Assembly: GCA_964634325.1 (NCBI GenBank)
Contig: CAZWJF010000014.1
Location: 17,618 to 81,617, forward strand
Source of the DNA: JAJXWB01 sp964634325
Lineage (GTDB): Bacteria > Pseudomonadota > Alphaproteobacteria > Rhizobiales > Beijerinckiaceae
Reading direction: 5' to 3'
DNA length: 64,000 nucleotides
Under the pieces are notes generated by a model. It was not told where the DNA came from. It made no database searches and saw nothing but the letters and a program-made list of their open reading frames with translations. Shown here in pieces: positions 34,687 to 43,569 of this stretch (positions within the stretch are counted from its first letter, which is position 1; every line of letters begins with the position of its first letter). Made by a program: the position numbers and the translations under genes.

Positions 34687-36222
34687 CTAGGCCGCGCTCT
34701 CCTTTTTCGCGCCGGCGCGCTTCGGCGCTGTGCGCACAGCGGGTTCGGCCGCCTTCTCCCGCTTCGGCTTCGTCACGGCCCGCGGCCTCTTGGCGGCGGG
34801 GTTGGCCGATTTGGCGGCGCCCTTCGCTCGGGCCAGAGCCAGATAATCCTGGAATTCGTCGCGCAGGCATTGCGCGAAATTTTCGGGGTCCGGCATCAGT
34901 TCGTAACACGAGGTGAAGGACACGATCGCCCTGCCGTCGTAGGTCGTGACCGAAAACACGAGCCCCATGCCGTCCGAGATCGGCATGATGGCCGAATAAT
35001 AGGTCATGCGCGCGCCGAGCAGATAAAGCGGCGCGTCCGGGCCCGGCAGGCTCGCAACCGCGCAATTGGCGAGCGGCGCCCAGCGCCCGAGCTGCGCCGC
35101 CGCATAGGCCAGCATCTTGCTCGTCGCCGCCAGCGAAGCGCCCGGCGCGTAGCGCGCGGCCTCCGCCAGATCGTAGGCGCTGTCGGCGTCGTCGGAGCGC
35201 GCCTGCGAGGTCTGCTCGCAGATCATCGCCAGCCGCGCGACCGGGTCGTCGATGTCGGCGCCCAGACGCAGGCGCGTCCAGGTCAATTCGCTCAGCGACT
35301 TCTCGCCGTGGAATGCGAGCGGGGTCGTCGCCGTCAGGCTCGCCGCCGGCAATTCGCCGTTCTGTCCGAGATAGCGCCGCAAAGCGCCGCCGCACATGGC
35401 GAACACGACGTCGTTGACGCTCGCTCCCGGCGCCAAGGCGCGCACTTCCTCGATTTCAGACAGAGGAAAACGCCGCGTGTCGAACACCCGATGCGGCGAA
35501 ACCGCGCTGTTGAAGCGGGTGACGACCGCGTGTTCCGGATGGCGCAGCAGATCGAGAAAACGCGCGAACATGGCCGGCGCGACGGTCGTGGCCGCACGCA
35601 ACGCCGGCCTCACATTATGAAGCGGCGAGAGCGCCATGTTGAAAAGCGCGCGCGTCATCAGCGACAGTTCGCCGGGCGGCGCTTCGGGGAACCAGGGCGC
35701 GGTCGGCCCGGCGGCAGGCGGCGTCGGCGTAAAATCGTGCAGGAGCGAGGCGGCGGCCGCGCTGCTTTCCACATCGATCGCGGCATGATGGATCTTGAAC
35801 AGCACCGCGAAGCTGCCGTGCGGCAGGTCGAGGAAGGAGTCGAGCCCCTCGATCACGTACATTTCCCACAACGGCCTTTGCCGGTCGAGCGGGCGCGCGT
35901 GAATACGCGAGGCCTGAATGCAGAACTGCCGCCAGTCGCCGGGCTTGGGCAACGCGATGTGGCGCACGTGATATTCGAGATTGAAGTCCTCGTCGTCGAC
36001 CCAGTACGGGCGGTCGAGTCCGAACGGCGCCTCGAGCAGCCGTTTGCGCAACAGCGGCAGCCGGTCGAGCCGGCTTTCGACATGCGCGAGAATCTTCTTG
36101 AAGCGCACCTTGCCGTCGGGCGCGGTCGACTGGTCGTAGATGTGCAGCAGCGTGACGTTGGAATTGGAATGGGCATTGTCCGAGTAGAGAAACAATGCGT
36201 CCTGTTCGCTCAATTGACGCAT
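34687..36222 (-). CDS. Wax ester synthase/diacylglycerol acyltransferase family protein, variant active site
   Basis: 511 residues of the WS/DGAT fold, starting MRQLSEQDALFLYSDN. The usual catalytic motif HHxxxDG appears as HHAAIDV (145-151), with Val in place of Gly. Later segments MRGLVFSVTTYDG-like (GMGLVFSVTTYDGRAIVSF) and SVNDVVFAMCGGALRRYL match the family. The last ~45 residues are rich in Lys/Ala/Pro (AKRPRAVTKPKREKAAEP, ending AGAKKESAA). It is third in an operon with a hydrolase and a second WS/DGAT. Start at 36222 set by homologous N-terminus. Confidence 0.85.
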   Translation of the reverse strand: MRQLSEQDALFLYSDNAHSNSNVTLLHIYDQSTAPDGKVRFKKILAHVESRLDRLPLLRKRLLEAPFGLDRPYWVDDEDFNLEYHVRHIALPKPGDWRQFCIQASRIHARPLDRQRPLWEMYVIEGLDSFLDLPHGSFAVLFKIHHAAIDVESSAAAASLLHDFTPTPPAAGPTAPWFPEAPPGELSLMTRALFNMALSPLHNVRPALRAATTVAPAMFARFLDLLRHPEHAVVTRFNSAVSPHRVFDTRRFPLSEIEEVRALAPGASVNDVVFAMCGGALRRYLGQNGELPAASLTATTPLAFHGEKSLSELTWTRLRLGADIDDPVARLAMICEQTSQARSDDADSAYDLAEAARYAPGASLAATSKMLAYAAAQLGRWAPLANCAVASLPGPDAPLYLLGARMTYYSAIMPISDGMGLVFSVTTYDGRAIVSFTSCYELMPDPENFAQCLRDEFQDYLALARAKGAAKSANPAAKRPRAVTKPKREKAAEPAVRTAPKRAGAKKESAA

Positions 36223-36241
36223 GGCGTCGTCTCCGGATTGG

Positions 36242-37069
36242 TCACGCGCTGGCCTGATCGCGAATGAAGGCGCGGTAGGCGGTCGCCAGCAGGCCTTCGG
36301 GCGCGAACGGCCGCCAGTCGTTCTCGGGTTGCGCGAGCCGGTCGGCCACGATGGCGAGCACGAGCCCGTTGAACCCGAGCCCGACATGGCTGCCCGGCAC
36401 GCGGATGTTTTCGTGCAGCCGCGGATCGCCGTCGATCGTCGCCTCCTGCGGCGGCACGACGCCGTCGGTGAGCGAATAAAGGCAGGAAATCGGCACGGGC
36501 GGACGCTTGCGGGTCCGCAGGTCCTTGGCGCGCGGCTGCATGACATGCGCGTCAGAGCCCAAGGGATGCGAGACCAGGCGATACAGCGCGCGCACCATGC
36601 CCGGCGCCTGACTGCCGCCCTCGTCCATGCTGACCGGGCTTCCGAGCGTCACGATCGAACGCACGCATTCAGGCGCCTCGAGCGCGCCGAGCATCGAGAA
36701 CACGCCGCCGAGGCTCCAGCCGACCAAGCTCACCTTGCGGCCGGTGTCGTGATGCAGATGGCGAATCTTCTGCGGCAGCGCCTTCACGTATTTCGAACGG
36801 AATCCGACGTTGCGGCCCAAGCCCCATGTGCGCACGTCGTAGCCCTTGCGCGCCAGAAACGTCTTCAGCGCGATCAACGATTTTTCGTCGGCCAGGAAGC
36901 CCGGCAGCAGCAGCACCGGATGGCCGTCGCCTTCCGGCGCGCCGACGAGCAGCGGCAGCGAGGCCGGCAGCAGCGCCATTTCGAAAAACGCGCGCGGCTC
37001 CATCAGCGAATCGATCAGGCGCGGCGGCCCGACATGGGGATGGCGGGCGACTTTCGGGACGGCGTTCAT
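36242..37069 (-). CDS. Alpha/beta hydrolase (lipase-like) in the wax ester synthase operon
   Basis: 275 residues. HPVLLLPGFLADEKSL forms the oxyanion region, VSLVGWSLGGVFSM holds nucleophile Ser119, and Asp (SLTDGVVPPQE) and His (VPGSHVGLGFN) follow. No signal peptide. ATG 37069 overlaps the stop of the upstream WS/DGAT by four bases, and the next WS/DGAT begins 19 bases after its stop, so the three are co-translated. It probably hydrolyses or transfers an acyl ester made or used by its partners; whether lipid storage or mobilisation is unknown. Confidence 0.85.
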   Translation of the reverse strand: MNAVPKVARHPHVGPPRLIDSLMEPRAFFEMALLPASLPLLVGAPEGDGHPVLLLPGFLADEKSLIALKTFLARKGYDVRTWGLGRNVGFRSKYVKALPQKIRHLHHDTGRKVSLVGWSLGGVFSMLGALEAPECVRSIVTLGSPVSMDEGGSQAPGMVRALYRLVSHPLGSDAHVMQPRAKDLRTRKRPPVPISCLYSLTDGVVPPQEATIDGDPRLHENIRVPGSHVGLGFNGLVLAIVADRLAQPENDWRPFAPEGLLATAYRAFIRDQASA

Positions 37070-38622
37070 GCGGACTCCTTCTTGCGCGCCGGCGCCTTGC
37101 GGGCGCGCCCCTTGGCGCTGGCGGCTCGGACGGGCTGCTTGGCGGAGGTTCTCTCAGCGCCGGCCGCCCGGGCGCTCGCGGTTGCGCGGGATTTGCGCGG
37201 GGCGGGCTGCGCCTCGGCTGCAACCGCCTTGCGCAATTGATCGAGCGCGGAGACGAAATCCCTCGCCAGCTCCTGCGCGTCCGGCACGGCGCAACGCGCC
37301 GCGGTGAATCCGACGCCGATCGTTCCGTTGTAACTCATCATCGTGATGTTGAGGCCGACGCCGTGCTCGACGATCGACAGCGGCCAGTAGTCGGTCATGC
37401 GCGCGCCTGCGGCATAGAGCGGCATCGGCGGACCGGGCACGTTGGAGATCACGACATTGGCGAGCGGGGGCATGACGTCGGCCACCCGCACACGTCCATA
37501 GAGCGAGGCGAGCGCGCCGATCAGCCACGGACCGCCAATTGTCGGAAAGTCGACCGGGATGATCGATTTGGCGCCGCTCGCCACCGCCTTGGTCGCGCCC
37601 GAAGCCGCATGCAGCGCGTCGAGCCGCTTGAGCGGGTCGGCGACGTCGGTGGCGAGATTGACGAGGCTCAGCGTCGCCTGCGTCGTGAAGCTCTTGTCGC
37701 CGGCCGCGCGAAGCGAAATGGGCATGGTCGCCATCAGCGACTTGCGCGGCAGGCCGCCGTGACGCGTGAGATAGCGCCGCAGCATGCCGCTGCACAGCGC
37801 CAGCGCCACATCGTTGAGCGTGACGCCGCGCGCATGGGCGATCTCCTTCGCCTCGGCGAGCGAAATGGAGACGCCCGCGAAACTGCGCTCCGGCGTGATC
37901 GTGCGATTGAGCGGGGTCCGCGGACCGAACGACGCGTTGCGCGACAGCGCGCCGGAGAGCGCTCGCCCAGCGCCCTTCGGGCCGCCGCCGAACGCAAAGC
38001 CCGCCAGCGTGCGCCCGATCTGCGGCAGGTAACGCACGAGCTTCACATATTGCGCGGCGTCGTGCCGGAAGGCCTGCGCGACCAGCGCGAGCGCGCCGGG
38101 GCGCCGTTCGGCGGGTGCAGCCGGCTTCGGCGTAGCGCGCGGCGGGGTCGGCGTCAGATCGAACAACGTGGCGGCGAGCGCGGCGCCGGCCTGTCCATCG
38201 AGCATCGCGTGATGAATCTTGAAGTAATAGGCCTTGCGGCCGTCCGCGAGCCCGTCGAACACGTAGAGCATCCACAGGGGATGGCCGCGGTCGAGCAATT
38301 CGCCGTGCGCGTCCGCCACGGCGGCCTGCAAATCCTCCATCGACCCCGGCGCCGGCAATTCGATCCTGCGCATGTGATAGTCGAAGTCGACCTCTCCCTC
38401 GATCCAGACGGGATCGGCGAGCTGGAGCGGCGTCGCCGCCAATTGGCGGCGCAGCACAGGCGCGAGATGAAGACGAGTCTCCATCATCTGCCGCACGCCG
38501 TCGTAGAAATCGCGACGATAGCGGGGTGGCGGTTCGAAAACGTGCAGCGACCCGACATGCATCGGCGTCGCCTCGGTCTCGAGACTGAGGAAAGCGCCAT
38601 CGAGTCCGCTCAGCCGCTGCAT
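37066..38622 (-). CDS. Wax ester synthase/diacylglycerol acyltransferase
   Basis: 518 residues with the start MQRLSGLDGAFLSLETEATPMHVGSL typical of WS/DGAT enzymes. The catalytic HHxxxDG motif is intact: HHAMLDG at residues 137-143. VTLNDVALALCSGMLRRYL and NVPGPPMPLYAAGARM complete the family signature. It joins acyl-CoA to a fatty alcohol or diacylglycerol for storage lipid at the membrane or lipid body. A Lys/Ala/Arg-rich tail (about 50 residues, ending RKAPARKKESA) resembles that of the downstream paralogue. GGGGAGGGG precedes the ATG. Confidence 0.9.
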   Translation of the reverse strand: MQRLSGLDGAFLSLETEATPMHVGSLHVFEPPPRYRRDFYDGVRQMMETRLHLAPVLRRQLAATPLQLADPVWIEGEVDFDYHMRRIELPAPGSMEDLQAAVADAHGELLDRGHPLWMLYVFDGLADGRKAYYFKIHHAMLDGQAGAALAATLFDLTPTPPRATPKPAAPAERRPGALALVAQAFRHDAAQYVKLVRYLPQIGRTLAGFAFGGGPKGAGRALSGALSRNASFGPRTPLNRTITPERSFAGVSISLAEAKEIAHARGVTLNDVALALCSGMLRRYLTRHGGLPRKSLMATMPISLRAAGDKSFTTQATLSLVNLATDVADPLKRLDALHAASGATKAVASGAKSIIPVDFPTIGGPWLIGALASLYGRVRVADVMPPLANVVISNVPGPPMPLYAAGARMTDYWPLSIVEHGVGLNITMMSYNGTIGVGFTAARCAVPDAQELARDFVSALDQLRKAVAAEAQPAPRKSRATASARAAGAERTSAKQPVRAASAKGRARKAPARKKESA

Positions 38623-38837
38623 TACACCCCTCCCCCTTCTGGCGCGCCGATCGTGCCGCTCGTTGCGCGCGGCTCACAGGTTCGCCCTTTTGTCGAAAGA
38701 GTGCGCTTTGGTTCTAGGCGGCGCAACCTTATTTGGCCGTTCTGCATGCGGCCCGCGTTTCGCTGCGCAAAAAGTTAACGGCGCCCGCATCGAAGGCGAT
38801 CCGCCCTGAATTTCCGCAGGATGCGCATGCAATCGCT

Positions 38838-38866
38838 TTGACCTGCGCTGCGACGCAGCATTAGAT
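38838..38866 (+). promoter_or_regulatory. Predicted housekeeping promoter of nifA
   Basis: TTGACC (38838-38843) and TTAGAT (38861-38866) have a 17-base spacer. The spacer contains CTGCG-N6-CGCAG, a small inverted repeat that could bind a regulator. The remaining part of the 324-base gap between the wax ester synthase gene and nifA shows no sigma-54 promoter and no TGT-N10-ACA site, so nifA may not be autoactivated. Confidence 0.5.
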
Positions 38867-38946
38867 CGAGCCTGAGAAGGAGCATCGTCGATTCCGGCAG
38901 TGTGTGCCGCCGGGCGCGCTTCCAAACTTCAGGAGCGGAGGCTCCC

Positions 38947-40662
38947 ATGGCGCCAGTGCAGCCGGCGCGGTTCGTTTCGGTCGTTCCCGCCTACAAGGAC
39001 GTGGCGCTGACCGGCGTCTACGAAATCTCGAAGATCCTCACGACGCCGCAATCGCTGGACCGCTGCCTCGGCGGCGTGATCGCCGTTCTGTCATCCTTCA
39101 TGCAGATGCGCCGCGGCTATATCCTCGTGCTCGACGCCGCTGGCGAGCCGGAACTGACCGCCGCCGTGGGCGACGACGAACGCAAGCCGGCGCGCGCCCG
39201 CTCGCTGGTGCCGCAGGCCGTCGTCGACCAGATCGTGGCGACCGGCGTTCCGCTGGTGATCGAGAACATCAGCGCGCATCCCCTGTTCACAGGATCCGCG
39301 TATCTGCGTCTGGCGACGCCGCGCACGACCGTCAGCTTCATCGGCGTGCCGATCAAGGCGGACGGCGAGGTGAGGGGCGTGCTGACCGTCGACCGCGAAT
39401 GGGACGGGCGGCTTCAATTCCGTCTCGACGACGACGTGCGGCTCCTGACCATGGTCGCCAATCTGATCGGTCAGACGCTGCGCATGCACATGATGCTCGC
39501 GCGCGACCGCGACCGGCTGATCTCCGAGACGCACCGCCTGGAAAAGCAGTTGTCGGAGGTGCGCGAATCCGACGCGCTGGTTCGTCAGCCGAAAGGGCGC
39601 AGCTCAAAGGCCGCGATCAGCGGCATCGTCGGCGGCGGCCCGGCGATCCGCGCGGTGCTCGAGCGCGTCGACGCCGCGGCCCGCTCCAACGCCACCGTTT
39701 TGCTGCGCGGCGAAACCGGCACCGGCAAGGAATTGTTCGCGCGTGCGATTCACGACGCGTCGCCCCGCTCCAAGGGGCCTTTCGTCAAGGTCAATTGCGC
39801 CGCCCTGTCGGAAAGCGTTCTGGAATCCGAATTGTTCGGCCACGAGAAAGGCGCCTTCACCGGCGCGATCGCCCAGCGTATCGGGCGTTTCGAACTCGCC
39901 GACGGCGGCACGCTCTTCCTCGACGAGATCGGCGAGATATCGCCGGCCTTCCAGGCCAAGCTCCTGCGCGTCCTGCAAGAGGGCGAGTTCGAGCGCGTCG
40001 GCGGCGCCAAGACGATCAAGGTCGACGTGCGGATCGTCTGCGCGACCAATCGAAACCTCGAAGAGGCGGTCGCGAAGAACCAGTTCCGCGCCGACCTCTA
40101 TTACCGCATCAATGTCGTGACGCTGCTGCTGCCGCCGCTGCGGCAGCGCGTCGAGGACATTCCTGCGCTGGCGCGGCTGTTCCTCGACCGCTTCTCGACC
40201 GAGAACGAGCGGGAGCTCCATTTCTCCGAGCGCGCGCTCGACATCCTGTCGTCCTGCGCCTTCCCGGGCAATGTTCGCGAGCTGGAGAATTGCGTGCGGC
40301 GCACGGCCGCGCTGACGAACGACGACGAAATCGACGCCGTGGATTTCGCCTGCCAGACCGGCGTCTGCCTGTCGCGCACGCTCTGGAAGAGCCATGTCGG
40401 TCCGCAGGAGACGGCGCACGCGCCGCATATGGCGGATTCCCATCTCTTTCCGATTGTCGCCGAAGGCGGAACGACCGCGCCCTGCCCGGCGCCGGGCGCG
40501 TGCCCCGTCACGCACCCGCACATCGGCGAAAGAGAGCGCCTGATCGACGCCATGGAGAAGACCGGTTGGGTGCAGGCGAAAGCCGCGCGCCTGCTCGGCC
40601 TCACGCCGCGCCAGATCGGCTACGCGTTGCGCAAGCACGGCGTGGAGATGAAGCGCCTGTAA
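38947..40662 (+). CDS. nifA: Nif-specific transcriptional activator NifA
   Basis: 571 residues. GAF domain (about 25-185), AAA+ sigma-54 interaction domain with Walker A GETGTGKE (255-262), GAFTGA (302-307) and Walker B in LFLDEIGE, then a Fis-type HTH at the end (GWVQAKAARLLGLTPRQIGY). Cys437, 449, 469 and 474 match the C-x11-C-x19-C-x4-C motif of the O2-sensitive NifA proteins exactly, so activity should depend on oxygen/iron status. The ATG at 38947 follows GGAG; an earlier ATG lacks a ribosome site. It should activate the sigma-54 promoters listed here. Confidence 0.96.
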   Translation: MAPVQPARFVSVVPAYKDVALTGVYEISKILTTPQSLDRCLGGVIAVLSSFMQMRRGYILVLDAAGEPELTAAVGDDERKPARARSLVPQAVVDQIVATGVPLVIENISAHPLFTGSAYLRLATPRTTVSFIGVPIKADGEVRGVLTVDREWDGRLQFRLDDDVRLLTMVANLIGQTLRMHMMLARDRDRLISETHRLEKQLSEVRESDALVRQPKGRSSKAAISGIVGGGPAIRAVLERVDAAARSNATVLLRGETGTGKELFARAIHDASPRSKGPFVKVNCAALSESVLESELFGHEKGAFTGAIAQRIGRFELADGGTLFLDEIGEISPAFQAKLLRVLQEGEFERVGGAKTIKVDVRIVCATNRNLEEAVAKNQFRADLYYRINVVTLLLPPLRQRVEDIPALARLFLDRFSTENERELHFSERALDILSSCAFPGNVRELENCVRRTAALTNDDEIDAVDFACQTGVCLSRTLWKSHVGPQETAHAPHMADSHLFPIVAEGGTTAPCPAPGACPVTHPHIGERERLIDAMEKTGWVQAKAARLLGLTPRQIGYALRKHGVEMKRL

Positions 40663-40665
40663 GCA

Positions 40666-40701
40666 TGCGACACGTCGTGTCGCAGGCCAGACACTCCGTG
40701 T
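40666..40701 (+). promoter_or_regulatory. NifA binding site and half-site array upstream of nifB
   Basis: TGT-N10-ACA at 40678-40693 is the NifA upstream activator sequence. It is flanked by further half-sites in the order ACA-N5-TGT-N10-ACA-N5-TGT (40670-40701), with equal half-sites 21 bases apart, two helical turns. The left dyad is TGCGACA-N5-TGTCGCA (40666-40684). The UAS starts 78 bases before the sigma-54 box. Confidence 0.8.
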
Positions 40702-40755
40702 GTCGTTCGCGGTGGCCGACAAATCTAAACCACTGATTTTATTTGTGTTGGCTAT

Positions 40756-40770
40756 TGGCACATCCATTGC
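40756..40770 (+). promoter_or_regulatory. Sigma-54 promoter of the nifB operon
   Basis: TGGCAC-ATCCA-TTGC matches the -24/-12 consensus at every invariant base, with 10 bases between the GG and GC pairs. It lies 30 bases before the nifB start. Confidence 0.9.
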
Positions 40771-40800
40771 GGACATCTCCAGGACATACCGGAGGCCGCC

Positions 40801-42270
40801 ATGCTCTCAGTCGACAGCCTGCTTCAGCCCATCGACCTCGACGCCATGCGCACGAAGCTGGCGGAGGGCGGCTGCTCGTCCTCATCATGCGGCTCGTCCG
40901 CGAAGCCCGACGACATGAACGCCGCGACCTGGGAGAAGATCAAGGACCACCCCTGCTATTCGGAAGAAGCGCATCATTACTTCGCGCGCATGCATGTCGC
41001 AGTCGCGCCGGCGTGCAACATCCAGTGCAATTATTGCAACCGCAAATACGATTGCGCCAACGAGAGCCGGCCAGGCGTCGTCTCCGAAAAGCTCACTCCC
41101 GACGAGGCGACCCGCAAGGTCATCACCGTGGCCAACGAAGTGCCGCAGCTCTCGGTGCTCGGCATCGCGGGGCCCGGCGACGCCTGTTACGACTGGAACA
41201 AGTCGAAGGAGACGTTCACGAACGTCGCGCGCGACATTGCCGACATCAAGCTGTGCATCTCCACCAACGGCCTGATGCTGCCCGATCGGATCGACGAACT
41301 CGCCGAGATGAACGTCGATCACGTGACCATCACGATCAACATGGTCGATCCGGAAATCGGCACCAAGATCTATCCGTGGATCTTCTACAAGGGCAAGCGC
41401 TACACGGGCCTCGAAGCCTCGCAGATTCTGCACGAGCGCCAGATGCTCGGCCTGGAAATGCTGACGGCGCGCGGCATCCTGACCAAGATCAACTCCGTCA
41501 TGATCCCCGGCGTCAACGACGAGCACCTCGTCGAAGTGAACAAGCGGGTGAAAGAGCGCGGCGCCTTCCTGCACAATGTCATGCCGCTGATCTCCGATCC
41601 CGCGCACGGCACGCATTTCGGCCTGACCGGCCAGCGCGGCCCGACGGCGATGGAGCTAAAGGCGCTGCAGGACAAGCTCGATGGCGGCGCCAAGCTGATG
41701 CGGCATTGTCGTCAGTGCCGCGCCGACGCGGTCGGGCTGCTCGGCGAAGATCGCGGCCAGGAATTCACCAAGGATCTGCTGCCGGAAACGGTCGCCTACG
41801 ATCCGGCCAAGCGCGAAGCCTACCGCGAAGTGGTGGCGCGCGAGCGCGGCGACCATGTCGCGGCCAAGAACGAGGCGATCGGCGAAGTACGGGCCGCGGG
41901 AAGCGAAGGCAAACTGCTCGTCGCAATCGCGACCAAGGGCGGCGGCCGCATCAACGTGCATTTCGGCCATGCGACCGAATTCCAGGTCTATGAGGCCAGC
42001 GCCAAAGGCATCGTCTTCGTCGGCCATCGCAAGGTCGAACAATATTGCCAGGGCGGCTTCGGCGAGGACGCGACGCTCGACAGCGTCATCGCCGCGCTCG
42101 AGGGGATCGAGGTCGTGCTGTGCGCCAAGATCGGCGATTGCCCCAAGGAGCAGCTCGCCGCCGCCGGCGTCGAGGTCACCGACCAATACGCTCACGATTA
42201 CATCGAATCCGCCGTCGCCGCGCTCTTTCAGACGCGCTTCGGCGAACAGGAGATCGCGCTCACCGCGTGA
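40801..42270 (+). CDS. nifB: Nitrogenase cofactor biosynthesis protein NifB (radical SAM)
   Basis: 489 residues. The radical SAM cluster motif is CNIQCNYC (Cys72, 76, 79), followed by NRKYDC and by GIAGPGDACYDW. A NifX-like domain (from about residue 355, LLVAIATKGGGRINVHFGHATEF) is fused at the C-terminus, the long form common in Proteobacteria. It builds the carbide-containing NifB-co (8Fe-9S-C) precursor of FeMo-co. GGAGG lies 6 bases before the ATG. First gene of an operon with ferredoxin, LRV protein, nifZ, nifT and a SIR2-like gene. Confidence 0.97.
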   Translation: MLSVDSLLQPIDLDAMRTKLAEGGCSSSSCGSSAKPDDMNAATWEKIKDHPCYSEEAHHYFARMHVAVAPACNIQCNYCNRKYDCANESRPGVVSEKLTPDEATRKVITVANEVPQLSVLGIAGPGDACYDWNKSKETFTNVARDIADIKLCISTNGLMLPDRIDELAEMNVDHVTITINMVDPEIGTKIYPWIFYKGKRYTGLEASQILHERQMLGLEMLTARGILTKINSVMIPGVNDEHLVEVNKRVKERGAFLHNVMPLISDPAHGTHFGLTGQRGPTAMELKALQDKLDGGAKLMRHCRQCRADAVGLLGEDRGQEFTKDLLPETVAYDPAKREAYREVVARERGDHVAAKNEAIGEVRAAGSEGKLLVAIATKGGGRINVHFGHATEFQVYEASAKGIVFVGHRKVEQYCQGGFGEDATLDSVIAALEGIEVVLCAKIGDCPKEQLAAAGVEVTDQYAHDYIESAVAALFQTRFGEQEIALTA

Positions 42271-42285
42271 CGACAGGAGAAGAAA

Positions 42286-42483
42286 ATGGCTTACAAGATC
42301 ATCGCTTCCCAGTGCACCGCCTGCGGCGCTTGCGAGTTCGAATGTCCGAACGCAGCGATCAAGATGAAGGGCGACCTCTACATCATCGATCCTGCCAAAT
42401 GCACGGAATGCGAAGGCTCGTTCGACAAGCCGCAATGCGCGGAAGTCTGCCCCGTGCCGAAGACCTGCGTGCCGGCGAAATAG
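42286..42483 (+). CDS. fdxN: 4Fe-4S ferredoxin of the nifB operon (FdxN type)
   Basis: 65 residues with two cluster motifs: CTACGACEFECPN (C-x2-C-x2-C-x3-C) and CTECEGSFDKPQCAEVC, the second with the enlarged loop of the 2[4Fe-4S] Alvin-type ferredoxins. FdxN-type proteins supply electrons for NifB or for nitrogenase. It starts 15 bases after nifB behind AGGAGAAG. Confidence 0.9.
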   Translation: MAYKIIASQCTACGACEFECPNAAIKMKGDLYIIDPAKCTECEGSFDKPQCAEVCPVPKTCVPAK

Positions 42484-42494
42484 CTGTTTCGGCC

Positions 42495-43274
42495 ATGTCG
42501 CAGGAGAACGGCGCGACAGAGGCGTGCGCCGAGGAGAACGGGGTCGTCGACTGGACCGGCAAACCGTTCTCCTGTCAGGACTGCCCGCATCAGGCGATCC
42601 GCGAGCAGGGGCGCTGCGTGCTCGGACGCATCTGCGTTCGCGACCAGCGCGCCAAGCGCATCGACCGGTTCTTCGCGGCCAATTCAGGCGCGGTCGGCGA
42701 CTATCTCGAGCATCCCTATTTCGAGATCAGGGCGATCGCCGCCAAGCACGCCAATGTCTTCATGTTGCCGCGCCTGATGCGCGACAAGGACCCGGAGGTG
42801 CGCGCCATGGTCGCCATGCGTCTGCCGCTGTCGCGCGTCCGCGACATGATGGACGATGCGGATCGCAAGGTTCGCATCGCCTGCGCGATGCGGCTGGTTG
42901 GCGCAGATCTGCTGCGCATGTTCGCGGACGCCGATTATTACGTGCGCCTGATGGTCGCGCGTCGCCTCGACGCGAGTTTGCTTCCGGTCGCCGTCAACGA
43001 CACAGAGCCGGAGGTCCGCCGGACGGTTGCGCGCCGCCTGCCGCCGGAACGGCTCGCCGCTTTCGCCTTCGATCCCGATCCGCTGGTGCGTCGCGAGGCG
43101 GCCGAGCGCATCCCGGCCTCGACGCTACACCTGTTCGTGAAAGATCCCGACCTGCGCGTGCGCTACGTCGCGGCCGAACGCGGCGAACTCGCCGTCGTAC
43201 GCCGGCTCCTGAACGATCCCGACCCCGCGGTCGCCGACATGGCGCGCCGCCGCACGCTCGAACTGGAGACCTGA
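42495..43274 (+). CDS. LRV (leucine-rich repeat variant) protein with 4Fe-4S cluster
   Basis: 259 residues. Cys27, 30, 41 and 47 (CQDC, CVLGRIC) form a small cluster-binding domain. From about residue 60 to the end run about eight 24-residue repeats (for example DPEVRAMVAMRLP, DTEPEVRRTVARRLP, DPDPLVRREAAERIP). This is the domain plan of the Azotobacter vinelandii LRV protein, also encoded near nifB; its function is unknown. I place the start at ATG 42495, 11 bases after the ferredoxin stop. The repeats make a binding platform likely. Confidence 0.88.
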   Translation: MSQENGATEACAEENGVVDWTGKPFSCQDCPHQAIREQGRCVLGRICVRDQRAKRIDRFFAANSGAVGDYLEHPYFEIRAIAAKHANVFMLPRLMRDKDPEVRAMVAMRLPLSRVRDMMDDADRKVRIACAMRLVGADLLRMFADADYYVRLMVARRLDASLLPVAVNDTEPEVRRTVARRLPPERLAAFAFDPDPLVRREAAERIPASTLHLFVKDPDLRVRYVAAERGELAVVRRLLNDPDPAVADMARRRTLELET

Positions 43275-43275
43275 A

Positions 43276-43569
43276 ATGGGCCTTGCGCGCGAACAGGAAG
43301 TCGAAATTCGCTCCGACCCGATCTTCATGCCGGGCGCGCGCGTCGTCTCGCGCAAGCACATCAAGAACGACGGAACCTATCCGCTGAAGGAGATCGGCGA
43401 GATTCTCGTGCGCAAAGGCGATGTCGGCTATGTGCGCGACATCGGCACCTTTCTCCAGCAATTCTACATCTATGCGGTCGAATGGGTCGATCGCGGCACG
43501 ATCGTCGGCATGCGCGGCAAGGAGCTGATGCCGGCGGACATGGCCGAGACGCAGGAGAAACCGCAATGA
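43276..43569 (+). CDS. nifZ: Nitrogen fixation protein NifZ
   Basis: 97 residues with VEIRSDPIFMPGARVVSRKHIKNDGTYP (in part) and KGDVGYVRDIGTFLQQFYIYAVEW, the NifZ fold. NifZ helps form the second P-cluster pair on the MoFe protein. It begins one base after the LRV stop and ends overlapping nifT by four bases. Confidence 0.93.
   Translation: MGLAREQEVEIRSDPIFMPGARVVSRKHIKNDGTYPLKEIGEILVRKGDVGYVRDIGTFLQQFYIYAVEWVDRGTIVGMRGKELMPADMAETQEKPQ

Noticed and set aside
38623..38837. Sigma-54 promoter or NifA site for nifA itself
   Set aside because: The only TGGC-like string near 38640 lacks a correctly spaced TTGC, and there is no TGT-N10-ACA.
40699..40714. Second NifA site at nifB
   Set aside because: The TGT at 40699 has GTG, not ACA, ten bases on; only a half-site.
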